From: VAZQ01 sp035293945
Lineage (GTDB): Bacteria; Pseudomonadota; Alphaproteobacteria; Rhizobiales; Xanthobacteraceae
Length of the DNA stretch: 64,000 bases
Direction of reading: 5' to 3'
Assembly: GCA_035293945.1 (NCBI GenBank)
Contig: DATGLV010000008.1
Coordinates: 248,001-312,000, forward strand
Each line of letters starts with the position of its first letter. The stretch's first letter is position 1. Position numbers and translations under genes: made by a program. Shown one piece after another: positions 53,356 to 63,391 of this stretch. The notes under the pieces are model-generated. The model saw nothing but the letters and a program-made list of their open reading frames with translations. It was not told the origin of the DNA and searched no databases.

Positions 53356-54300
53356 ATGCGCATACTTGTCGTGGGCGCCGGCGCCATCGGCGGTTATTTC
53401 GGCGGCCGCCTCATCGAGGCCGGTCGCGACGTGACCTTTCTAGTACGCCCGCGACGCGCCGCGGAGTTGGAGAGCGGCGGGCTCGTGATCCGCAGTGCAA
53501 CCGGCGACTTCACCGCCCCCACGCCGCAAACCGTGCTCGCTGAAAATCTCAAGCAAGCCTTCGATCTCATTCTATTGAGCTGCAAAGCTTACGATCTCGA
53601 CGGCGCCATTGCTTCCTTCGCGCCGGCGGTCGGACCCGCGACCACGGTTCTGCCGCTCCTCAACGGCATGCGCCATCTCGATGTGCTCGATCAGCACTTT
53701 GGGCGCGAGCACGTGCTGGGCGGTCAATGCTACATCGCGGCGACGCTCGATGCACAGCGGACAATCGTTCACCTCAACACCGATCACGAGCTGACCTTCG
53801 GCGAGCGCGCAGGCGGCGACAGCGATCGCATTCGCGCCATCGCTCAGACCATGCAGGGCGTCAAGTTCAAGCCGCGGCTGAGCCACGAGATCGTGCAGGA
53901 GATGTGGGAGAAGTGGGTGTTCCTGGCGAGCCTCGCCGGCGCGACCTGTCTGATGCGTGCTTCCATTGGGGACATCATGGCGGCGCCGGGCGGCCCAGAT
54001 TTCATCCTCGGCCTGCTGAGCGAATGCGGGGCAATCGCGCAAGCGAACGGGCATGCTCCCCGCGCGGGCTTGGTCGAACGCTATCGCGGTGCCCTCACCG
54101 CCGCAGGCTCTCCGCTCACCGCCTCGATGCTGCGCGACATCGAGCGCAACGCCGCAATCGAGGCCGACCACATCATCGGAGATTTGATTGCGCGTGGTGA
54201 CCGAACCGCAGATAGAACCGACTCGCCGGACAGCTCGTCGCTGCTCCGCCTCGCCTATGCGCACCTCAAGGCCTACGAGGCGCGGCGGGAGCGAAGCTGA
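53356..54300 (+). CDS. 2-dehydropantoate 2-reductase family protein
   Basis: 314 aa. The NADPH motif is MRILVVGAGAIGGYFGGRLI, followed by VTFLVRPRRAAELESGGLVI, LILLSCKAYDLDGAIASFAP and the catalytic Lys in the CKAYD segment. The C-terminal helical domain has EMWEKWVFLASLAGATCLMR and EADHIIGDLIARGDRTADRT. AGGAGGG precedes the ATG at 53356. ApbA/PanE homologues include ketopantoate reductases of CoA synthesis, but genomes often have several; I give no gene symbol. Confidence 0.88.
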   Translation: MRILVVGAGAIGGYFGGRLIEAGRDVTFLVRPRRAAELESGGLVIRSATGDFTAPTPQTVLAENLKQAFDLILLSCKAYDLDGAIASFAPAVGPATTVLPLLNGMRHLDVLDQHFGREHVLGGQCYIAATLDAQRTIVHLNTDHELTFGERAGGDSDRIRAIAQTMQGVKFKPRLSHEIVQEMWEKWVFLASLAGATCLMRASIGDIMAAPGGPDFILGLLSECGAIAQANGHAPRAGLVERYRGALTAAGSPLTASMLRDIERNAAIEADHIIGDLIARGDRTADRTDSPDSSSLLRLAYAHLKAYEARRERS

Positions 54301-54348
54301 TCAAGACCCTCCCCTAGACAAGCCCGCCCCCTTGGCTAGTCTCGCCCG

Positions 54349-55770
<1,422 letters not shown>

Positions 55771-55804
55771 ATTAGATAGGCCGAAGTAGACGCATCTTCC
55801 CAAG

Positions 55805-55893
55805 CGTCATCGCCGGACTTGAGCAGGCTTGATCCGGCGATCCATTCTCTTTCAAGAAGATGGACCCGCGGGTCAAGCCCGCGGGTGACGAGG
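55805..55893. repeat. CGTCATCGCCGG...GGTCAAGCCC repeat
   Basis: CGTCATCGCCGGACTTGAGC, GATCCGGCGATCC and the strong palindrome GGACCCGCGGGTCAAGCCC followed by GCGGGTGACGA. It belongs to the same class as 52463-52572. It lies between the convergent asnS and heme/propeller genes. Confidence 0.8.
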
Positions 55894-55909
55894 GGCAAAC
55901 GCCGGCGAA

Positions 55910-57610
55910 CTAATCCCGCACCTGGATTTTCACCAGCTTCGACGGCGGCCGATAGGCGGGAATCCAGACGGTTGGCCGCGGTGCCGCAGTGTCGACCTTG
56001 AGGTCGCGCACCTCGTAGTTGGTCGGCGTCATGTATTCGATCGACTTTCCCGTCGCGATGTCGATCTTGTAGACGCGGTCGCTGGAGAAATCGTGCGTCC
56101 ACACGATCTGGTTCTTGTCGTCGACGCTCGCCGAATAGGGCTCCGCATAGGGCGCCGTATAGGGCTTGGTTCCCGGGATCAGCGGATACTCTTTCAGGAT
56201 CTTGTTGTCCGGATCGAACATCAAGATCTGTCCGGCGTAGAACTCGGCGGCCCACAGGCGATTCTGCGCGTCGATCTGTCCACGCCGCGGTCCAGACATC
56301 GGAGTCGGCGCCGTGTATTCAGTGTAGGAGATCGTCTTCGGATCGAACAGGCCGATCTTGTTTTCAGTCCAGATGTAGAGATCGGTCCGTCCCTTGGAAT
56401 CGGTGTCGGTGTCGTAGATTCCCTGGTTCTTCGGAATGACGAAGCTTTCCGGCTTGAAGTCGGGACTCGACGTGTCGAGCTTGGTCAGCTGGTTGGTCCG
56501 CCGGTCGAGATACCAGACATCGCCTTGCGGATCGAGGCCGAACATGGCGCGGCCGGCCGGCCAGGCGGTGAACTTGTCGTATTTCGGATCGTATTTGACG
56601 GTGCCGTTGTCCATCCCGACAATGACATTGCCGTGCTGGTCGAATTGCAATTCATGCGCGCCGCCGCCCGGATCGCCAGGCCGCCCGTCGGCTTCGCCCG
56701 GCATGCGCCCTTCACGCCCGGCGCCCTGCGGCAGCTGGAAGTGCAGTTCGCGCGTTGCCCCGGTCTTCAGATCCACTTGGCCGATCATGTAGGAGAAGTG
56801 GTCAGTATAGTAGGCATATTTGTCGTTCATGATGACATCGTGCGGCCAGACGAAGCGCCGATCACCGCGCAGCATGTAGAGCTCACGATCGCCGCCGCGC
56901 GGCAGCGCATATTCGGTCACCACGATATTGGTTGAAGCCGGATCGGTCGGGCGCGGGCGCTGCTTGAACGGAATTTGGTCGGAGGAGTTGGGCCCGCGGA
57001 TCGAGACCAGATAGTCGGCCAACGGCTCGATCATCGGCGCCTGGGTGAACGCATATGTGCCGGGGGTCGCCCGCTCGGCGGCGCGGCCCGCCATTTTCTT
57101 GATCACCCTAATCCAATCTTCCTTCGTGCGACCGGCCTGCAGCGCCCATTGCAGCGTATGGCAATTGCTGCATTGGGAGAACAGAACCTTCTGCTCGTCG
57201 GTGCCGGGCAGGCCGGCGATGATCTCCGATGCGGTCGCATCCTCATAGGCGAGCGGCTTGGACTTGAGGGTGAAATCGGCCTTCGCGGCTTTGCCGTCCG
57301 CGACCGTGACCGGCTGGGCGGTGTGCTCGAAATCCGGCAACTCGACGCCGACCGAATAGGAGCCGGGGGTCAGATCCGACCAGGACGGAAACGAATATTC
57401 GCCCTTGGCGTCGGTATAGACTGCGACCGTGATCGGGCTGTTATCGCGATGCGCCTTGATTGGAATTCCGGCCAAGGCTTCGCCGGTTGTGGAGACGACC
57501 TTGCCGGTCAGCAGCGGCGCGCCATCGGCCGCCAGCGCTACACGGGGTGATAACAGCGCGGCCATGGCAAAAGCCGTGAATGCCGCTCCGATGCTGCGAT
57601 GGGCCTTCAT
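55910..57610 (-). CDS. Secreted regulatory-sandwich / cytochrome c / Vgb-like propeller protein, second copy
   Basis: 566 aa with the same order as 45704-47386: signal peptide (FTAFAMAALLSPRVALAADG), beta-sandwich about 32-115 (LTGKVVSTTGEALAGIPIKA, DAKGEYSFPSWSDLTPGSYS), heme site CSNCH at 147-151 with M173 a possible distal ligand, then the propeller (TEYALPRGGDRELYMLRGDR, FVWPHDVIMNDKYAYYTDHF, NRLWAAEFYAGQILMFDPDN). Shared details such as PGT..QK before the heme and a PHDV segment at the first blade show common ancestry. The start at 57610 has AAAGG upstream; the frame is open to 57841 without support. Confidence 0.8.
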   Translation of the reverse strand: MKAHRSIGAAFTAFAMAALLSPRVALAADGAPLLTGKVVSTTGEALAGIPIKAHRDNSPITVAVYTDAKGEYSFPSWSDLTPGSYSVGVELPDFEHTAQPVTVADGKAAKADFTLKSKPLAYEDATASEIIAGLPGTDEQKVLFSQCSNCHTLQWALQAGRTKEDWIRVIKKMAGRAAERATPGTYAFTQAPMIEPLADYLVSIRGPNSSDQIPFKQRPRPTDPASTNIVVTEYALPRGGDRELYMLRGDRRFVWPHDVIMNDKYAYYTDHFSYMIGQVDLKTGATRELHFQLPQGAGREGRMPGEADGRPGDPGGGAHELQFDQHGNVIVGMDNGTVKYDPKYDKFTAWPAGRAMFGLDPQGDVWYLDRRTNQLTKLDTSSPDFKPESFVIPKNQGIYDTDTDSKGRTDLYIWTENKIGLFDPKTISYTEYTAPTPMSGPRRGQIDAQNRLWAAEFYAGQILMFDPDNKILKEYPLIPGTKPYTAPYAEPYSASVDDKNQIVWTHDFSSDRVYKIDIATGKSIEYMTPTNYEVRDLKVDTAAPRPTVWIPAYRPPSKLVKIQVRD

Positions 57611-57810
57611 CGTCGTGACCTTTCTGCGATGTGGTGGACGCGGGCGAAAGCTTGCAACGACTGCCTTGCGGGCATCAACGATACGCTCGCCCCTCCCCCC
57701 CTTCAAGCGGCCGCCAGACCTACCGTCGCGAGGCAAACGGGCGAGGTTGACATCGCGTGACCAGCCCGTTGCACTGCAGCGATCCGCCTCGCGGGCTCGT
57801 TCGGGCACTG

Positions 57811-57885
57811 TTGCCGCAGTTTTTATGTGCCGCAGTTTCATGCGCCGCAGCTTTATGCGTCGTAACCTTATTTGCTGCAGCCTTT
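57811..57885. repeat. Five degenerate 15-bp tandem repeats spanning a stop codon
   Basis: Units start at 57811, 57826, 57841, 57856 and 57871; the clearest read TGTGCCGCAGTTTCA and TGCGCCGCAGCTTTA. The last unit is the final coding part of the esterase gene on the minus strand, so the array begins inside the gene and continues past its stop. Confidence 0.82.
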
Positions 57886-58605
57886 CGCGGTCTCCTCGAA
57901 ACCATCAAACAGCCGTGCGGCTCCCGCGCCCGCGAGCGTCGCGATCCGATGCGGCTGGTCTGGCTCGACGCTATAATGGGCCAGCGTCCCGTGCGCGGCC
58001 AAGAAATCAGCTTCGCGCTTCATCTCGCTGTGCCACATATACGGATCATTCTCGCCCACATACAGGAACACGCACATTTTGCTGATTGCCATGATCTTGG
58101 CGATGCTGGGCTGCCACATGTAGCCGGGGAAGGCCGTCACGGAGAGGAAATATTGGGGATTGCGCGCCGCGACATGCATCGCAGCGATGCCGCCGTTCGA
58201 GACGCCCGCGATATGGAACTTGTTGTCCTTGATCTTGTAGTCTTTGAGCATCAACTGCAGGAACTGCGGGAAGATCCGGTCTCCGTCCTCGAAGAACAAA
58301 TCGCCGTCGGGCGCCGCCGGAGCGATCACGATGTAGCCGCGCTTCTCCGCCTCGGCGCGAAAGTTGCGCTCGAGGATGCTGTCGACGGTGTTCATGGTCT
58401 GCGGACCGCCCCCGAAGGCGAGGATCGCCGGATAGGACTTGGCCGGATCGAAGCCGCTCGGAAGCACGACCTTGTAGTGGACATCTGTGTCGCCGACCGT
58501 CTTGGTCGCCTCCAGCACCTCCGCGCGGGCGGGGATCAGGAGGAGCATCCCGGTGGCTACGACCGCAATAACGAGCAGCAGCTGCATCGCCGTCCCATGT
58601 CTCAT
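57868..58605 (-). CDS. Secreted alpha/beta-hydrolase esterase
   Basis: 245 aa. Signal peptide (LLLVIAVVATGMLLLIPARA). The fold starts VHYKVVLPSGFDPAKSYPAI, the nucleophile is S136 in FHIAGVSNGGIAAMHVAA, the acid may be the Asp of YVGENDPYMW, and the His is in EPDQPHRIA. This is the pattern of poly(3-hydroxybutyrate)-type or feruloyl esterases. It lies 257 nt upstream of the second heme/propeller gene on the same strand and its 3' end runs into a tandem repeat. Confidence 0.82.
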   Translation of the reverse strand: MRHGTAMQLLLVIAVVATGMLLLIPARAEVLEATKTVGDTDVHYKVVLPSGFDPAKSYPAILAFGGGPQTMNTVDSILERNFRAEAEKRGYIVIAPAAPDGDLFFEDGDRIFPQFLQLMLKDYKIKDNKFHIAGVSNGGIAAMHVAARNPQYFLSVTAFPGYMWQPSIAKIMAISKMCVFLYVGENDPYMWHSEMKREADFLAAHGTLAHYSVEPDQPHRIATLAGAGAARLFDGFEETAKGCSK

Positions 58606-58856
58606 CGAGCGCCTCCCGATTTGTTTGCCGAGCTGCCGCGTGTGAGCCGCGCAGCGGCGTGATCCTACGAGCGTGCGGGACCGAGCGAAAGGTGGTTCCG
58701 CTCAGCCTTAGGACCCGCACGACTCGCTGTCCGCCATAGGAGCCGCGCCCAAACCCCGTGAATTGCTGCTGCGGACCAGTCATGGTAATTGCGCAGCGGG
58801 GTCGGAACCCGAACCAGCCTTCAGAAGCTGACGGCCGCCCCTGCGGAGGGAAGGAA

Positions 58857-59783
58857 ATGGTCTTGGCGATTGATCGCGCGCGCTTCGTGCGCAGCGTCCG
58901 GTGGATCGGCGCACTAATCATTGCCGTCACCAGCACGTGCGCCTCGATTTCCGATCAGGGCCGCGCTTTCGCGCAAGCCGACGGCAAGATCCCGGCACTC
59001 GCCTCGAACCCAAACGACTGGGCCTGGGTGCGCATCAGGCCCGATGGCAAGAACGCCCTGTTCGGCGATGGCTGGATGGATCCGGCCCCCGGCTTGCGCG
59101 GGCCGATCCGCAATGATCCGGCCCATCCGCTGCTCGGCAATGCGGATCGCGGCGCGCGCGGTCAGGTGACGCTTGCCTTCGGCAATTGGCGCGATCCGAT
59201 CCTCAAACCGTGGGCGGCCGAGCAGATGCGGGAGTCGAACGAGGAGGTGTTCTCCGGCCAGCGCGGCATGCCGTTCCTCGCCACCTCGCGCTGCTATCCG
59301 GGCGGCGTTCCGGGACAGCTGTTGTGGACGACGGAACGCCTCTTCTTCATCCAGGAGTCGAAGATCGTGCACATGGTGTGGGAGCGCGACTCGCTCGTGC
59401 GCCGCATCTACATGACCGACCACCATTCCGAGGACGTGAAGCCGTCGTGGTTCGGCGAGTCCATTGGTCATTATGAGAATGGCGAGCTGGTGGTCGACAC
59501 CATCGGGCTTTCCACCAAGCTCAGCTTCATCGACATGTTCCGCACGCCGCATACCGACAAGCTGCACGTCGTCGAGCGCTTTAAGCTGGCCCCCGACGGC
59601 AAATTCCTCGAGGCCAATGTCAAGGTCGAGGATCCGGACACGTTCAACGAGCCCATGTACATGGCGATGCGCTGGCGCAAGCAACCCGGTCCCTGGCAGG
59701 AATTCATCTGCGCCGAGAACAACGGCGACCGCTTCGAGCACAATCTGTTCCCGATCCCGGAAGCGACACAGCCGGATTTTTGA
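58857..59783 (+). CDS. Conserved secreted protein, unnamed family
   Basis: 308 aa. GGAGGGAAGGA before the ATG at 58857 sets the start. Signal peptide ends near RAFAQADGK. The core has RRIYMTDHHSEDVKPSWFGE, SIGHYENGELVVDTIGLSTK and RTPHTDKLHVVERFKLAPDG, a pattern I recall from a large unnamed family in Proteobacteria and Acidobacteria (SIGHWEGDTLVVDTxGF). No catalytic motif is known to me. It is divergent from the secreted esterase, and may belong with the secreted heme/propeller system. Confidence 0.75.
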   Translation: MVLAIDRARFVRSVRWIGALIIAVTSTCASISDQGRAFAQADGKIPALASNPNDWAWVRIRPDGKNALFGDGWMDPAPGLRGPIRNDPAHPLLGNADRGARGQVTLAFGNWRDPILKPWAAEQMRESNEEVFSGQRGMPFLATSRCYPGGVPGQLLWTTERLFFIQESKIVHMVWERDSLVRRIYMTDHHSEDVKPSWFGESIGHYENGELVVDTIGLSTKLSFIDMFRTPHTDKLHVVERFKLAPDGKFLEANVKVEDPDTFNEPMYMAMRWRKQPGPWQEFICAENNGDRFEHNLFPIPEATQPDF

Positions 59784-59956
59784 GAGGGGAGAAGCCTTCG
59801 CGAGCCCATGCCGAGCGAGGGAACGGCGATGCCGATTGCCGGTTGAGCATAAGGCGCCCCGGTAAAGTGACACGATTGCGTGCCGCAAGCCCGACGCCGG
59901 AGCGTTTGGAGGAGATGCCTCAGGGCAAGCAAGGGCACGCAAAGGAAAGACGCGCA

Positions 59957-60325
59957 ATGCGGAAGATCGCAACTAGCCGCATCAAGCTCAAGCGGGCCTA
60001 TGAGCCTCCCGCGCCCGACGACGGCACCCGCATTTTGATCGATCGGCTGTGGCCGCGCGGCGTGAAGAAGAGCGACGCCGCGATCGATGATTGGATGAAG
60101 GAGATTGCGCCCAGCGCCGACCTGCGGAAGTGGTTTGGCCATGATCCCGAGCGCTGGCAGGAATTTCGCCGCCGCTACAAGGCGGAGCTCAAGGAACATC
60201 CTGACGAAGTTGCGCACCTGCGCACGCTCGCCGCGCGCGGCCGCGTGACGCTGGTGTTCGCGGCTCGCGACGAGGCGCACAAGGACGCGGTCGTGTTGAG
60301 GGAGATGCTGCTCGGGAAGGCGTAG
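59957..60325 (+). CDS. DUF488 family protein
   Basis: 122 aa, small cytoplasmic protein. The family pattern ILIDRLWPRGVKKSDAAIDD, WMKEIAPSADLRKWFGHDPE, RWQEFRRRYKAEL and VTLVFAARDEAHKDAVVLRE is complete. AAAGGAAAGA precedes the ATG at 59957; an open frame further upstream has no ribosome site. Function unknown. Confidence 0.88.
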   Translation: MRKIATSRIKLKRAYEPPAPDDGTRILIDRLWPRGVKKSDAAIDDWMKEIAPSADLRKWFGHDPERWQEFRRRYKAELKEHPDEVAHLRTLAARGRVTLVFAARDEAHKDAVVLREMLLGKA

Positions 60326-60344
60326 GCTGGGTGAGCGCCAAATA

Positions 60345-61541
60345 TCAAACAACAGCGATTCCGGGGGCGGCGGCACTTCCTGCGAGGTATCCTGAAAGGT
60401 TCGTGGGCCCGTACGGGCCTGCTACAGCGCCGGGGGCCGCGCAGACCGCGCCGGCGGTCATGCGATCAAGGACGCATTGGGCGAGGCTCAGTCCGGCGGG
60501 AAACGCGCGGGAACCGCGGGGCAGCCCGGTCCATGGCGGAGAATCCCAGGGTCGATGCCCCACCCCCTTCGGGTCAGGCGCCGGCACGAAGGTGAGCGAT
60601 GACGAAAACCGCACGCCAAGCTTGGCGAGCTCATCTGTGATCCATTTCAGCGTGCAATCGGAGAGACCGCTTTGGTTATTGTTCATGGGGTAGCCCCCGC
60701 CGACATCCGCATGCGCTCCCGGAAAGAGCACCTGGACGATCCGCGGATCATCGTCCCAAAGCGTCGGGGTAAAGTCGGCACGCTGTTCGTCTATGGCTAT
60801 GGCCTGGAAACCGCGCTGAACAATGGGAGAGAGCTTTGTGTCAGCAAACTGGAACACATCGATGCGAACATCCTTTGCGGTGTAGGCCGGGATGCCCAAG
60901 GCCCCAACTGTATCCCAAACCGCGATCGTGTTGATCCGGGCCTTGAGCAGCTGGTCATCTGGCGGAGGCCGCAGGACAAAGCTGGGGAGATCGACCACGG
61001 CGTCCTCCAGCTTAGCGAGCCAATTCGCATCCTGTTGCCGAGCGGCTGCCCGATACTGAAACCAAACCGCAGCGCCGAGGCGATACGCCATCTCCTTGTC
61101 GGTCAGATCGAGCTTCCGCGCGTCGAGCAGGCCCTTCGTCGCCACCAGCCCGGCAAGCGCCCGCGCCGTATACGCGCCCCGGCTGAAACCCAATAAGAAG
61201 ATGTCATCGCCGTCCGCGTAGTTGCGCGACAGGAAGGTGTAGCCGCGCACGATCCGCGTAATAAGGCCTGCTCCTAAGGTCCCGCCGAGCGCCTTTACGA
61301 GAAAGTTGTCAGAATCGCCGACGCCGTTGAGATATTTCGCTATTTGAGCGATGGCTCCGTTCGCATCCTGCAAGCTGCGCTCCTGCTCGTTCTCGAGCAG
61401 AGTGCTGCCGGGTTCATCCCGTCCGTCCAGGTTCAAGAAACTCTTGAAAACGTTGGTAGGAGGCGCGCTCTTGTCGTCATGGTCCGGTTCGCTCGGACCG
61501 TTCCAGGTTCCGTCGGCGCAAAACACGATCTTCTTGCTCAT
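60345..61541 (-). CDS. DUF2235-domain alpha/beta hydrolase, Tle1-like
   Basis: 398 aa. DUF2235 signatures: KKIVFCADGTWNGPSEPDHD at the start, nucleophile S120 in LLGFSRGAYTARALAGLVA, WDTVGALG, and the C-terminal GAHADVGGGYP with the likely His. Such proteins include phospholipases of type VI secretion (Tle1) and stand-alone forms. No secretion or immunity genes are adjacent, and no signal peptide is seen. The C-terminal 80 residues are rich in Pro, Gly and Ala. Confidence 0.85.
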   Translation of the reverse strand: MSKKIVFCADGTWNGPSEPDHDDKSAPPTNVFKSFLNLDGRDEPGSTLLENEQERSLQDANGAIAQIAKYLNGVGDSDNFLVKALGGTLGAGLITRIVRGYTFLSRNYADGDDIFLLGFSRGAYTARALAGLVATKGLLDARKLDLTDKEMAYRLGAAVWFQYRAAARQQDANWLAKLEDAVVDLPSFVLRPPPDDQLLKARINTIAVWDTVGALGIPAYTAKDVRIDVFQFADTKLSPIVQRGFQAIAIDEQRADFTPTLWDDDPRIVQVLFPGAHADVGGGYPMNNNQSGLSDCTLKWITDELAKLGVRFSSSLTFVPAPDPKGVGHRPWDSPPWTGLPRGSRAFPAGLSLAQCVLDRMTAGAVCAAPGAVAGPYGPTNLSGYLAGSAAAPGIAVV

Positions 61542-61933
61542 GGCTCAAGCCTCCGATCTGGCGGACCAATTCAGGGCTCAGCTGCCCTCACTCAATACGT
61601 GCGGTGACCATCTGTTGGTAGCTTCACGCAAAGGCGAGCAATGCGCAGTCCCCGGCGCGCCGATGCGCTCCAGCAATGTCGGTGTCGAACTCGAAGAGAG
61701 CTAGGTTGCTAGAAACGTATCTTGCAACTACTGCTTTTGCAACCGCGTGACGGCGACGATCCAGCGCAAGATGGCGGTTGAGGTATCGAGGACCTCGCTC
61801 GCAAAGCCCAGGAATTACGCGAGATGATGCGCGACCTCGATCTGCTCAAGGTCGATGTTGACGGCAGCGACAGGAGCTTTGAAAGTTCTCGACACGCCAG
61901 CAGACAGTTCGGCGGACCGAGTGGTCTTGGCGT
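61542..61933. other. Intergenic region, no supported gene
   Basis: About 390 nt. Several open frames exist on both strands, but none has a ribosome site together with family resemblance. I see no repeat or RNA gene. Confidence 0.45.
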
Positions 61934-63388
61934 TCAAAACGAACCCAACATCGTGCCGAGAGCGATGACCGCGATCAAAGCGAGCACGGCGTTGACAATA
62001 CCGACCATGATGATGTCGAAATAGCTCTCGCGATGGGTCGCTCCGCACAGCGACAGCAGCGTCACCACCGCGCCGTTATGCGGCAGGATGTCGAGTGTGC
62101 CGGCGCCGATCACGGCGACGCGATGCATCAATGCGGGATCAATGCCCTCCTGCGATGCAATGGCCAGGTAATTATCGCCCAGCGCATCGAGTGCTATAGT
62201 CAATCCGCCGGAGGCCGAGCCGGTCAGCGCAGCCAGTATATTGGTGGCCACCGCGAGCGAGACCAAAGGGCCGCCCTGTATCGCCAGCACCCAGTCCCGC
62301 ACTGTTGCAAAATCTGGCAGCGCCGCGATGACCGCGCCAAACCCGACCAGGCTGGCGACGCTGACCGCCGGCAGCACCGACGCATTGGCGCCCGCATCCA
62401 TGCTCAGACGCAATTCGGGCAGGCGCGCGCGATTGAGAGCCACCACCGTCGCGATCGCAGCCGCGAGCGCCACCACCACGGACCACACCCCGGCCACGGC
62501 GCTGATCGAGGTCCCACCCCAGCGGGCTTCGGCGAGGAACGAGGAATCAATTCGCGGCAGGATCGCAAGCGACATTGCGAGATTGACCGCGATGACCACC
62601 AAGAGCGGCAACGCCGCAATCAGCAGCGGAGGTGCGGCTGCGCCGTGGCCGCCGTGGCGGATTTCCGCCGGGTCGAACTCGCGCGCCGTGGTCGCGCGCT
62701 CGCGCACCAGTTCGTTATCGATCGCAGCATCCAAGCTCCCCGGGGTTTCCGCGCCGTACCCCTCGCCCGCCTCCCGCGCTGCGCTCTCCGCCCGGCTGAG
62801 CCACCACAGACCTAGGCCGAGCATGATGATTGATGCGATGATGCCAAGGCCGGGAGCCGCAAAGGGCGTCGTGCCGAAGAACGGCATTGGGATCGCGTTC
62901 TGGATTGACGGTGTTCCGGGCAGCGCCGACATGGTGAAGCTCGAGGTGCCGAGCACGATCGCGGCGGGCACCAGGCGGCGCGGAATTGCTGCCGCACGGA
63001 ATAATGTCTGCGCCATGGGAACGAGCACGAAGAAGGCGACAAACAGGCTGACGCCCCCATAGGTAACGACGGCGCCCGCGAGCACGACCGCAGGGATGAC
63101 GCGGCGCTCGCCAAATTTCTTGGTCAGGAAGGTGGCCACTGTCGACACCGAGCCGCTGTCGTCCATCAGCTTGCCGAACACCGCGCCCAGCAGGAACAAC
63201 GGAAAGAACTGCGCCAGAAAGCGTGCGGCGCTCTCCATGAAGATTTGCGTCCAGATGGCGAGCAGCGGCTGCCGGCCAAAAGCGGCGGCGACGAGTGCCG
63301 CGGCGGGAGCGAGCAGCAAGACGCTCCATCCGCGAAACGCAAGCCAGACCAGGATCACCAGCCCAGCCAGAATACCCAGTAGTCCCAT
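61934..63388 (-). CDS. GntP-family/gluconate-type permease
   Basis: 484 aa, about 12 membrane segments. GntP-type features: LLGILAGLVILVWLAFRGWS, LAQFFPLFLLGAVFGKLMDD, ERRVIPAVVLAGAVVTYGGV, ALPGTPSIQNAIPMPFFGTT, NILAALTGSASGGLTIALDA, and GTLDILPHNGAVVTLLSLCG near the C-terminus. The family moves gluconate and other hydroxy or short-chain acids with protons. It follows a patatin gene by three nt, so they are co-transcribed; in related genomes such pairs often accompany 3-hydroxybutyrate dehydrogenase, not in this window. Confidence 0.87.
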   Translation of the reverse strand: MGLLGILAGLVILVWLAFRGWSVLLLAPAAALVAAAFGRQPLLAIWTQIFMESAARFLAQFFPLFLLGAVFGKLMDDSGSVSTVATFLTKKFGERRVIPAVVLAGAVVTYGGVSLFVAFFVLVPMAQTLFRAAAIPRRLVPAAIVLGTSSFTMSALPGTPSIQNAIPMPFFGTTPFAAPGLGIIASIIMLGLGLWWLSRAESAAREAGEGYGAETPGSLDAAIDNELVRERATTAREFDPAEIRHGGHGAAAPPLLIAALPLLVVIAVNLAMSLAILPRIDSSFLAEARWGGTSISAVAGVWSVVVALAAAIATVVALNRARLPELRLSMDAGANASVLPAVSVASLVGFGAVIAALPDFATVRDWVLAIQGGPLVSLAVATNILAALTGSASGGLTIALDALGDNYLAIASQEGIDPALMHRVAVIGAGTLDILPHNGAVVTLLSLCGATHRESYFDIIMVGIVNAVLALIAVIALGTMLGSF

Positions 63389-63391
63389 TGT

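Noticed and set aside
57811..57885. Possible CRISPR-like repeat array
   Set aside because: The units are only 15 bp, degenerate and directly adjoining, with no spacers and no cas genes.
61540..61704. Small plus-strand gene starting at 61540
   Set aside because: It starts within the antisense of the DUF2235 start codon, has no ribosome site and no family resemblance.
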